A DNA stretch of 31,698 bases from a virus. The position numbers were made by a program, and so were the translations under genes. The DNA is taken from the IMG/VR virus record IMGVR_UViG_3300025769_000497, positions 1 through 31,698 of that record; one strand, 5' to 3'. The notes under the pieces are model-generated. The model did not search any database and was not told where the DNA came from. It saw only the letters and a program-made list of their open reading frames with translations. Shown piece after piece: positions 1 through 8,031 of this stretch. The stretch's first letter is position 1. Each line of letters opens with the position of its first letter.

Positions 1-2571
1 GTTACTATTACAGATAACGAAAGCACAAACGAAAATAATGCTATTGTCTTTACATCAGGTGGAGACTTAGACGGTGGTAACTTGGGTTTAGAATCAGATG
101 GTGATTTAAAATATAATCCAAGTACAGGAACTCTTTCTGCAACTAACATTTCAGTTAGTGGTACATTTAGTACAGTAAACTCTGTTACAATGAACGCTAA
201 CAACGCAGTAGTTTTTGAAGGATCTACAGCAGATGCACACGAAACTACACTTTCAAGTATAGATGCTACAGGTGATAGAACAATAAATCTTCCTAATGTA
301 TCAGGTACGCTTCCAGTATTAGCGGCTGCATCAGCTACTCAAATTAGTTCAACACCAGAAGAACTTAATATACTTGATGGAGCTACTGTAGTTGTTGGAG
401 AAATAAACGCACTAGACTTAGGTTCTACAGCAGTCGGTACAGCTATTGCTTCTAAAGCAGTCATATTAGATTCTAACAAAGATTATACAGGTATTAGAAA
501 CTTAACTATTACAGGTGAACTAGATGGTGCAACTCTAGATATTTCAGGAGATGCTGATATAGATGGTACTACTAACCTAGATGTCGTAGACATTGATGGT
601 GCTGTTGATATGGCTACAACTCTTGCAGTTGCAGGTAATGTAGACTTTAATGGTGACTTGGATGTTGATGGAACTACAAATCTTGATGTTGTTGATATAG
701 ATGGAGCTGTTGATATGGCTTCTACACTAGCAGTAACAGGTATAGTCACACTAACTGACGATTTAATAATCGGTGATGGCAAAACAATCGGTTCTGCTTC
801 AGACGTAGATGCTATGACTATTGCTTCTAATGGACAAGTAACATTTACACAAACACTTATTGGTACTGCTTTAGATATTTCAGGTGATGCAGATATTGAT
901 GGAACTTTAGAAACTGACGCACTAACTATTAATGGTTCAGCATTAAATTATAAAGCTTTTGGTACTTCTTCAATTATGCTTGGAGACAATGCTACAGGAA
1001 CTATTGATGCTGCTGACAATAATACTGGTGTAGGTGTTGATGTTTTTGCAGCTTTAACATCTGGTGATAATAATGTTGCTGTTGGAAAATCTGCTTTAAC
1101 AGCAAATACGACAGCAGATTACAACACAGCAATAGGTATGGATGCTTTAAAATCAGCCACAACTGGCGCACAAAACACAATGGTTGGTGCTTTGTCTGGC
1201 GATGCGATAACAACAGGTCAATATAATGTAGGTATGGGAATACACGCAGTTGGTTCAACGACAACTGCTTCAAGCAATACTGGACTTGGTTATAATGCTT
1301 TATTTGCAAACACTACAGGTGCAGATAATGTAGCAGTTGGAGCAAATGCTTTAGATGCTAACACCACAGGCGAACAAAATGTTGCAGTTGGTAAGGATGC
1401 TATGTCTGCAAACACCACAGGAAGTAATAATGTCGCAGTTGGAGAGCTTTGTTTAGATGTAGCAACAACAGCAAGCTCAAACACAGCAGTTGGTAGCCGA
1501 GCAATGGGAGCAACCACAACAGGAGCTTCAAACACAGCAGTTGGTCAAGGCGCATTGGAAGCAAATACAACAGCTTCTAACAATACAGGTCTCGGTAAAC
1601 AAGCTCTAGCAGCAAACACAACAGGAACTGAGAACTCAGCAGTCGGATCAGGTGCTTTAAGAACAAATACTACTGGAAACTATAATACTGCATTTGGTTA
1701 TGAATGTTTAAGATTAGCTACTACAGCAGCTAATAATACTGCAATGGGACACTATGCTCTAGGAGCAACCACAACTGGATACCGCAATACAGCAATAGGA
1801 GCTACTGCTGGTGATGCAATAACTACAGGATTAGCAAATACTACTATGGGTTTTGAGTCTTTAACTACTCTGACTACAGGATCAAACAACGTAGCGATTG
1901 GAGAACAAGCATTAGCTAACAGTACAACTGGTGGAAACAACACAGCAGTTGGTCGTAAAGCTTTAAAAGCAGTAACTACTGGAACTCACAATGATGCTTT
2001 TGGTTTTGAGTGCGCTGACAATCTTACTACAGGTCATTCTAATACATTAATTGGTAATGGCATCACTACAGCATCGGTAAGCACTAGCAATGCTAATGGT
2101 TTAGGAGTAGATCTTGTGTGCGCAGACAACTACACAACTATAGGTCAAGGTTCTGCTGATATTCGGACATCACACGGAAGTACATCTTGGGCAACTGTAT
2201 CAGACAAAAGAGTTAAGAAAGATATTAAAGACTCTACTGTAGGTTTAGCCTTTATCAACGATCTCAGACCAGTAACTTTTAATTATAAAAACAAAGGTGA
2301 TCTACCTAAAAACTTTAAAGGCTATGAAGAAAGTTCTACAGAAGTTTATAAAAACTCTAAATCTCAGCATGGTTTTATAGCTCAAGAAGTTAAAGCAGCT
2401 ATTGATAAACATAGTGATATTAAAGATGGTTTTAGTATGTGGGATGATGATGATCCTTCTGGACAACAAAGAGTTGGTGAAGCAGCAGTTATACCTGTAT
2501 TAGTAAAAGCAGTACAAGAACTTTCAGCACAAGTTGAAGAATTAAAAGCACAAATAACCGAGGAAAAATAA
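1..2571 (+). CDS. Tail fibre / receptor-binding protein with S74 chaperone, 5' partial
   Basis: The reading frame is open from base 1, so the N-terminus lies outside the window; about 856 residues are visible. The N-terminal third is rich in Asp, Thr and Gly and carries a 35-residue direct repeat (DGTTNLDVVDIDGAVDM twice, codons from about 562 and 667). The middle holds 20 tandem 17-residue repeats of the type NTAVGxxALxANTTGxx, resembling trimeric adhesin (YadA/hemagglutinin head) repeats and implying a trimeric beta-roll. The C-terminus is an intramolecular chaperone of the peptidase S74 family: it begins at VSDKRVKKDI (Ser codon 2200-2202, the expected self-cleavage site), continues with the QHGFIAQEV motif and ends in a coiled coil. 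In this family the chaperone trimerises the fibre and is then released. The fibre probably binds the host surface. Family call is strong; receptor unknown. Confidence 0.9.
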   Translation, partial: VTITDNESTNENNAIVFTSGGDLDGGNLGLESDGDLKYNPSTGTLSATNISVSGTFSTVNSVTMNANNAVVFEGSTADAHETTLSSIDATGDRTINLPNVSGTLPVLAAASATQISSTPEELNILDGATVVVGEINALDLGSTAVGTAIASKAVILDSNKDYTGIRNLTITGELDGATLDISGDADIDGTTNLDVVDIDGAVDMATTLAVAGNVDFNGDLDVDGTTNLDVVDIDGAVDMASTLAVTGIVTLTDDLIIGDGKTIGSASDVDAMTIASNGQVTFTQTLIGTALDISGDADIDGTLETDALTINGSALNYKAFGTSSIMLGDNATGTIDAADNNTGVGVDVFAALTSGDNNVAVGKSALTANTTADYNTAIGMDALKSATTGAQNTMVGALSGDAITTGQYNVGMGIHAVGSTTTASSNTGLGYNALFANTTGADNVAVGANALDANTTGEQNVAVGKDAMSANTTGSNNVAVGELCLDVATTASSNTAVGSRAMGATTTGASNTAVGQGALEANTTASNNTGLGKQALAANTTGTENSAVGSGALRTNTTGNYNTAFGYECLRLATTAANNTAMGHYALGATTTGYRNTAIGATAGDAITTGLANTTMGFESLTTLTTGSNNVAIGEQALANSTTGGNNTAVGRKALKAVTTGTHNDAFGFECADNLTTGHSNTLIGNGITTASVSTSNANGLGVDLVCADNYTTIGQGSADIRTSHGSTSWATVSDKRVKKDIKDSTVGLAFINDLRPVTFNYKNKGDLPKNFKGYEESSTEVYKNSKSQHGFIAQEVKAAIDKHSDIKDGFSMWDDDDPSGQQRVGEAAVIPVLVKAVQELSAQVEELKAQITEEK
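1021..2040 (+). repeat. 20 tandem 51-bp (17-residue) repeats in the tail fibre
   Basis: Twenty in-frame units of exactly 51 bases run without a break, each starting with codons for Asn-(Thr/Val)-x-x-Gly and ending with Thr-Thr-(Gly/Ala)-x-x. A 21st partial unit (NTLIGNG) starts at 2041. DNA identity between units is modest while the protein pattern is strict, so the array is old and maintained by selection rather than freshly duplicated. Such arrays can change fibre length by recombination. Confidence 0.9.
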
Positions 2572-2572
2572 A

Positions 2573-2866
2573 ATGGCACAAACAGTAAGCGAATGTTTAA
2601 CAGCAGCTACAGATAGCGTAACAGTAATTAATGATATTAACTCTAAAGGCAAAGCATCAACGCATATTGTAGCATCCGATCTATCTGCTGGAGTTACACA
2701 AGCCGATGCAAACGCTAGAGTAAAAGCAAACGTAGATCATCTAACTACTATTCTTGCGTATGACGGAACTGGTGACACACCTGATGTAGCTGGTGCAAGT
2801 GATGATAAGTCATCTTACACTACAGCGATTACTACTGGTAATACATATATTTCTAACAATAGTTAA
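2573..2866 (+). CDS. Small hypothetical virion-associated protein (97 aa)
   Basis: I do not recognise this protein. It starts one base after the tail-fibre stop, with a GAGGA ribosome-binding site 7-8 bases upstream, so it is translated with the fibre. The sequence is hydrophilic, rich in Ala, Thr, Asp and Ser, has one Cys near the N-terminus, and shows no signal peptide or membrane segment. Position between the tail fibre and the internal virion proteins suggests a minor tail or fibre-associated component, or a fibre assembly factor. That role is inferred from place only. Confidence 0.6.
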   Translation: MAQTVSECLTAATDSVTVINDINSKGKASTHIVASDLSAGVTQADANARVKANVDHLTTILAYDGTGDTPDVAGASDDKSSYTTAITTGNTYISNNS

Positions 2867-2889
2867 TTTAACTTTCTAAAGGTAAAAGT

Positions 2890-3129
2890 ATGGACATGGA
2901 AATGTGGAATGTATTGCTTACTATTGTTATAGCTCCAATAGTCTATAGCATACGACAGAACTTTGTAGAGCTTAAAAGAATTGATGTACTTCTAAACAAG
3001 ACGAGAGAAGAAGTGGCTAAGAACTACGTTACTAAAGATGAAATGGAAAGTAATACGGATCGTGTTATTCGTATGCTTAATAAACTTGAAACAAAACTTG
3101 ACAAACTTTTTGAAGTTAAAACAAACTAG
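2890..3129 (+). CDS. Small membrane-anchored coiled-coil protein (79 aa)
   Basis: One hydrophobic N-terminal segment (about residues 6-20, LLTIVIAPIVYSI) is followed by a charged, heptad-like helix running to the end (TREEVAKNYVTKDEMES, then LNKLETKLDKLF). There is no cleavable signal peptide. An AAGG ribosome-binding site precedes the ATG. The layout of one membrane helix plus a coiled coil fits small phage membrane proteins such as single-TM holin-like proteins, but the family cannot be fixed by eye. A protein of the same architecture is encoded at 18027-18377. Its place beside the fibre gene may instead mean a structural role. Confidence 0.6.
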   Translation: MDMEMWNVLLTIVIAPIVYSIRQNFVELKRIDVLLNKTREEVAKNYVTKDEMESNTDRVIRMLNKLETKLDKLFEVKTN

Positions 3130-3137
3130 GAATTAAT

Positions 3138-5942
3138 ATGGCACGGAAAAGATATAAGAAGAAGAGAGAAGACTATCGTAAAGGTGGAAGAGTTACTTTG
3201 AAACATGGAGGTAAACCTTCTCGTAGAAACTACAGTAGTCAAGATGCTTTTCAAGCAGCTTTGGAACAATGGCAAAATGATCCTAAACATACTGGCACTA
3301 CTACTAATGCTCAAGGTGTTTCAGCAGAAGACCAAGCTACTAAAGCTAGAACAGCTACTGAAAGAGTAAACCGAATAGAACGTACTGGTCCTATATTGGA
3401 AGATATTACTTTAGGAGATATAGGTAGTAAAGCTGATCCTAATAAAAGGGAAGATATAGGAATAGCTAAAATAGATCCTGCCGAAGTTGCAACCATAGGA
3501 AGTCAAGGATCAGCCACTAGAGTAGGTATAAGAGGAGATAGAAACTTAACTGTAGATTCTACGTTTGGTCAAATGGCAGGTGGAACTAGAGCAGGTCAAA
3601 CTCCAACAGAAGCTACAGCTAGTCAAATAGGAGACATTACAGATGAAGATGTAACTACAGTTGACGATACAGCACAAGCAGACGCACCGACATCTTTTGA
3701 TCCTGCTACAATGCAAGCAGCTCAAGCAGGTACTATGACCTCAACTACAGGAGCTGTTGGTGAACTCTCTCCTCAAGCACTTGCTCAAGTAGAAGAAATA
3801 CGAACTTTATCAGGAGACAACGTAGCTGCTCAAATAAGCGCACAAGCTATAGAAGCTTCTAAAGCTGAGAATGTAGACGCTGTTATATCTGCAGGAGCTT
3901 TTGTTCCTGAGGTTATTGGAGTAGCTGCACAACTATCTCCGACAGTAGCTGCAGAAAAACAAACAAGAGCAGCTATAACTGGTACAGCTCCTACAGCTAC
4001 AGAAGCACAGATTATAAACAGCATAGGTTTTGAAGCTGCACAAAGACAAGCAGTAACTGGTACAGCAGCAAAAGGTGATGCAGCTAGTATGTTGGCTCAA
4101 ACTGCAAACATACCTGAAAGTATTTCATCAGCTATTGTTGAAGATCCTGCTAGTGTTGAAGCTGCTATAGCAAGTGAAGATGTAGATGTACAAGCAGCAG
4201 TAGCAGCTTTACCTACAGAAGCATTGGTTAGTTCTCAAATGGAATCATTAGTAGGAGGACTGCAAGATGGTCAGATTCCTACTTGGGCAAAACCTGCTGT
4301 TGATATGGTAGAACAAAACTTAGCTTCAAGAGGTTTAGGAGTTTCTACTGTTGGCAGAGATGCTTTGTTTAATGCTATTATACAAAGTGCTTTACCAATG
4401 GCACAAAGCAACGCACAAGCTTTACAAGCTAGAGCAGCTCAAAATCTTACTAATGAACAACAAGCTAATATATTAGAAGCTCAACAAGAACAACAGTTAC
4501 GGATGCAGAACTTGTCAAATCGTCAAGCTGCAGGAAGTCAAACAGCACAGCTTGCACAACAACTAAGAGTGCAACAAGGACAGTTTAGACAAGAATCTAC
4601 TCTTGCTACAGCTACACAGCAACAGCAAACAAGACTTCAAAATCTACAAAACTTACAGCAAGCTACTAACGCTAACGCAGCAAATCAACAAGCTGTAAAT
4701 CTACAAGAGTTAGGCATAGAAGCACAGCTAGAGTTAGCTGAATTGCAGATACTAGATTCTACTAACAGAGAAAATATGTCGGCAGAACAACAAACTAGAT
4801 TAACTCAGTTTAATACTGCTGCTGATTTTATGGCTAAGAATGCTGCATTTACACAAGAAATGCGTAGAGCTAATTTAACTACAGATCAACAAATACAACT
4901 AGCTAATCTTAGTGCGCAGAATCAGGCAGGTGCTGATAATCTTAATGCTGCTCAAGCTACAGAGTTAGCTAACTTAAATGCTAGAATGCAAACTAATTTA
5001 AAAAGTTCTGAGTTGGCACAGCAAATGAACTTAGCTCAGTTAAATGTAGACCAACAAAGAGCTATAGAAAATGCAACAATGAACTCTAAAATGGACCTTA
5101 CTAAATTTAGCACAGCTCAACAAGTAGAGTTAGCTAATAGTAAACTAATGTCTACAGCAGATATTGCAAACATGAACGCTGAACAACAAAGTACAATGCA
5201 GCAAGCAACAGCTCTTGCTTCTTTAGATTTATCAGCAGTAGATCAAAGAACTAAAATAGCTGCTCAGAATGCACAGTCATTTTTACAAATGGATATGACA
5301 AACCTTAGTAATGAGCAACAAGCATTAATATTAAAAGATCAACTAACACAACAAAGATTATTAAGCAATCAAGCTTCTGAAAATGCTGCTAGACAATTTA
5401 ATGCTACATCTGAAAATCAAACTAATCAGTTCTTAACAAATTTAGGAGCGCAGATAAATCAACAGAATGCTGCAAGCATGAATGCTATGAAACAGTTTAA
5501 TGCTGCTAATGAAAATGCTGCAGAAGCTAGAAGAGCAGGAAGAGATGCAGACATTGAAAAGTTTAATGCACAGATAGCTACACAAGTGAGTGAGTCTAAA
5601 GCACAAAGACAATTTCAAAGAGATCAGTTTAATTCACAGAATGCAACAGCCATAGAGCAAGCTAATGTAGAGTTTATGCGTAAAGCAAATACAGCAGATA
5701 CAGCAGCTAAAAATGCTGCTATAACTTTAAATGCACAAAATGCTATGACTCTTTCAACACAACAACTTGCGTTCTTAGCTCAAGAACTGAGAGACGAAGC
5801 ACAGTTTGACGCTACATTTGCAAACAACGAAAGAGAAAGACTTGCTCAAGTATATGCAGCAGCTCTAGGATCTACAACTTACAGAGCTAGTGATGTGAAT
5901 TGGGGAACAGTCATGGAAGCTTTTGGAAACATAATATCATAA
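3138..5942 (+). CDS. Large Gln/Asn/Ala-rich helical virion protein (934 aa)
   Basis: The N-terminus is very basic (ARKRYKKKREDYRKGGRV, then KHGGKPSRR). Residues about 70-400 are a low-complexity Ala/Thr/Gln/Glu region. From about 410 to 900 the protein is an almost unbroken amphipathic helix, very rich in Gln, Asn and Ala, with degenerate units of about 11-20 residues such as LSNEQQ, LNVDQQ and MNAEQQ. There are no Cys residues and no recognised enzyme motif. Such long Gln-rich helices occur in tape-measure and ejected internal proteins. Position between the tail fibre and the internal-protein genes supports a virion role, perhaps a core or channel-forming protein. The function is inferred, and an AGGA site supports the start. 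Confidence 0.7.
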   Translation: MARKRYKKKREDYRKGGRVTLKHGGKPSRRNYSSQDAFQAALEQWQNDPKHTGTTTNAQGVSAEDQATKARTATERVNRIERTGPILEDITLGDIGSKADPNKREDIGIAKIDPAEVATIGSQGSATRVGIRGDRNLTVDSTFGQMAGGTRAGQTPTEATASQIGDITDEDVTTVDDTAQADAPTSFDPATMQAAQAGTMTSTTGAVGELSPQALAQVEEIRTLSGDNVAAQISAQAIEASKAENVDAVISAGAFVPEVIGVAAQLSPTVAAEKQTRAAITGTAPTATEAQIINSIGFEAAQRQAVTGTAAKGDAASMLAQTANIPESISSAIVEDPASVEAAIASEDVDVQAAVAALPTEALVSSQMESLVGGLQDGQIPTWAKPAVDMVEQNLASRGLGVSTVGRDALFNAIIQSALPMAQSNAQALQARAAQNLTNEQQANILEAQQEQQLRMQNLSNRQAAGSQTAQLAQQLRVQQGQFRQESTLATATQQQQTRLQNLQNLQQATNANAANQQAVNLQELGIEAQLELAELQILDSTNRENMSAEQQTRLTQFNTAADFMAKNAAFTQEMRRANLTTDQQIQLANLSAQNQAGADNLNAAQATELANLNARMQTNLKSSELAQQMNLAQLNVDQQRAIENATMNSKMDLTKFSTAQQVELANSKLMSTADIANMNAEQQSTMQQATALASLDLSAVDQRTKIAAQNAQSFLQMDMTNLSNEQQALILKDQLTQQRLLSNQASENAARQFNATSENQTNQFLTNLGAQINQQNAASMNAMKQFNAANENAAEARRAGRDADIEKFNAQIATQVSESKAQRQFQRDQFNSQNATAIEQANVEFMRKANTADTAAKNAAITLNAQNAMTLSTQQLAFLAQELRDEAQFDATFANNERERLAQVYAAALGSTTYRASDVNWGTVMEAFGNIIS

Positions 5943-5957
5943 ACACGGAGTTAAGAA

Positions 5958-7424
5958 ATGGGATTTTTAAGAAAAATAGGTAGGAAGATAGGCAAAGGAA
6001 TTAGGAAACTTGGTCGTAAGATTAAGAAAGGATTAAAAGGAATAGTCAAAGGAATAGGTAAACTAGGTGTACTAGGAACTATTGCTATGATGTTTGTTAT
6101 GCCTTATGTGCCTGTCTTATGGACTAATCTAGGAACTTTTGCTTCTGGACTTACTACTTCTTCAAGTGTATTAGCTAAAGCTGCAGGATATGCTATGAAA
6201 GGAGTATATCACGCAGGCAGATTAGGAGGTAAAGTTTACTCTACTGTTACTAACGCAATCACAGGAACACTTTCTAAAATTCCCGGAGTTAGTAATATAT
6301 CAGAAGCTGTTGCTAAAACCTTTAACAAAGCTATAGATTTTACTAAACAAAAATTAGGAATACAAGATCCTACTGCTTTATATTCAGAAGCTAGTTTAGA
6401 CTTTAAAGAGTTTCAAAATATAGCAGGTGAAAATGCTAGTTTAAAAGATTTTGAAGCGTGGAAACAATCTGACAACTATGCTAGTTTTAAAAGTATAAAT
6501 ACACAAGGCAAAGAATTTTATCAGTCTATGGTAAACGAAGGAGGTCAGTTAAGTGAAACAGGAACTTTTGGTAAGACTGATGCTCTTAGAAAGAATGAAA
6601 GTTTTGATGATTTCTTAGAAAGAAACAATATGGAAGCAGATAGATTTTTAGAACTAAACGATAACGTAACTACATCAACAACTGTATTAGAAGACGGAAG
6701 TATAGTAGAGACTCCTGAACTTGTACCTCAATCAGAATATAATGTCGTGCCTTCTGAAAAAGAAGTGATAGGACAAGTAAGACGAGCAAGGCTAGATGGT
6801 AGATCAGTAGACCTAGATTATAATGTAGACGAAGGAATGTATAAGATACAGACAGATTACGATAAATATATTAGACAAGGAATGACTCCAGAAGAAGCAA
6901 ACCTTGAACTTAATAGACAATATCAAGCTAAGTTTGGTGATGAAGTTTCTTTTGAAAGTGACTTTAAAGGATATGCAAGAGACGGAAGTTCTGGTGCTTA
7001 CTTTAAACAAGACGCTGATTTATTAGAGTCAGGTAAGCAAGGCATGGACGCTGTTAAAGATATGACTATTGTTACTCCTGAGTCAGATCCCGGATTCTTT
7101 AGATCATTAGCTACTAAAGCATTTAGTCAAGATAGCATTACTGATGTAACAGCTAATGTAGCTCAGAAAGGTGTACAGAATGAGTTAATGGGTTTAATAA
7201 CTCCTTCAAGTAATTATGTTCCTCAAGGAGTAAATACTTATTCTCCATTTAATAAACAATCAGTAACTTCAAATGATCCTTTAGATACTGGCAGTATGTT
7301 TATGCAAGCAATATCTAGAGTTCCGGGTTTAGGCTACGCTCAGATGAATGCTTATAATACTTATGAAAATACAGGGTACGGAGGAAACCTTCCTTCCTTT
7401 GTAGCTACAGGATATGGGAGATAA
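5958..7424 (+). CDS. Virion protein with cationic amphipathic N-terminus and hydrophobic segment (488 aa)
   Basis: The first 36 residues form a striking Lys/Arg/Gly amphipathic helix (for example RKIGRKIGKGIRKLGRK), which looks like a membrane-active peptide. It is followed by a hydrophobic stretch at about 37-66 (LGVLGTIAMMFVMPYVPVLW) that could span or insert into a membrane. The remaining 400 residues are soluble-looking, mixed and without a motif I know. The gene follows the 934-residue virion gene after 15 bases with a GGAG site. A membrane-seeking N-terminus fits an internal virion protein that enters the host envelope during DNA ejection, in the manner of T7 gp14. That is an inference from composition and place. 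Confidence 0.65.
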   Translation: MGFLRKIGRKIGKGIRKLGRKIKKGLKGIVKGIGKLGVLGTIAMMFVMPYVPVLWTNLGTFASGLTTSSSVLAKAAGYAMKGVYHAGRLGGKVYSTVTNAITGTLSKIPGVSNISEAVAKTFNKAIDFTKQKLGIQDPTALYSEASLDFKEFQNIAGENASLKDFEAWKQSDNYASFKSINTQGKEFYQSMVNEGGQLSETGTFGKTDALRKNESFDDFLERNNMEADRFLELNDNVTTSTTVLEDGSIVETPELVPQSEYNVVPSEKEVIGQVRRARLDGRSVDLDYNVDEGMYKIQTDYDKYIRQGMTPEEANLELNRQYQAKFGDEVSFESDFKGYARDGSSGAYFKQDADLLESGKQGMDAVKDMTIVTPESDPGFFRSLATKAFSQDSITDVTANVAQKGVQNELMGLITPSSNYVPQGVNTYSPFNKQSVTSNDPLDTGSMFMQAISRVPGLGYAQMNAYNTYENTGYGGNLPSFVATGYGR

Positions 7425-7427
7425 AAC

Positions 7428-8030
7428 ATGGAACAACCTATAACAAGAGAAGAAATGATAAAAACAGGAGCGTTAGGAGGAGCAGGTCCAATTCCCGGAC
7501 AGTCTCTTACCGAACCTGCTGATTCTAAAAATCCGTGGGAAACTCCTCCACAAATTGTAGACTTAGACGAAGGCATAGCTGACACATTTATGTATCTCAC
7601 AGAACCTGAAAGGCTTCCAAGTGTTTTGACTTTGTTAGACAATCAAGTTCCTGTATCAGTAATAGCAAGTACTATTCTTACAGAAGGTTACAAGTCTGGT
7701 AAATATTTACCACAATTAATGGCTTTATTAATAGAACCAGTAATGTATATGCTTATTGCTTTAGCTGAGAAAGCAGGAATAGATCCTGTAGTTTACGAAG
7801 ACGAAGATGAAATAGCAGATGCTGCACCAGAAGAAGCAGATGAAATACAAGAAGAATTAAAGTCTGTTGATCCTACTAGAAGTTTTCAAGAATTAAAACC
7901 TAAAAATCTTAGAGAAGAATCTTTACCAACAGAAGTAAAAGAAAGATTAGATGATATAGAACCAGAACAACTACAAAGTTTATTAGCTAGACCTGAACAA
8001 CAAGAACCTAGCTTATTGGCAGGAGAATAA
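7428..8030 (+). CDS. Virion structural protein, marine-phage GPIPGQSLT family (200 aa)
   Basis: The N-terminus carries GPIPGQSLTEPADSKNPWE, a pattern I remember from virion proteins of marine myoviruses and podoviruses, though I cannot verify this here. A central helical, mildly hydrophobic part (about 88-115, LLIEPVMYMLIALAEKAG) is followed by an acidic, Glu-rich tail. It starts 3 bases after the previous stop behind a GGGAG site, and its own stop almost touches the next start, so it is co-translated with the internal virion genes. Probably a minor virion component. No enzyme motif is seen. Confidence 0.6.
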   Translation: MEQPITREEMIKTGALGGAGPIPGQSLTEPADSKNPWETPPQIVDLDEGIADTFMYLTEPERLPSVLTLLDNQVPVSVIASTILTEGYKSGKYLPQLMALLIEPVMYMLIALAEKAGIDPVVYEDEDEIADAAPEEADEIQEELKSVDPTRSFQELKPKNLREESLPTEVKERLDDIEPEQLQSLLARPEQQEPSLLAGE

Positions 8031-8031
8031 A

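Noticed and set aside
1001-1943. Minus-strand ORFs opposite the tail-fibre repeats
   Set aside because: They are low-complexity mirror images of the repeat codons, with no ribosome-binding sites or recognisable products.
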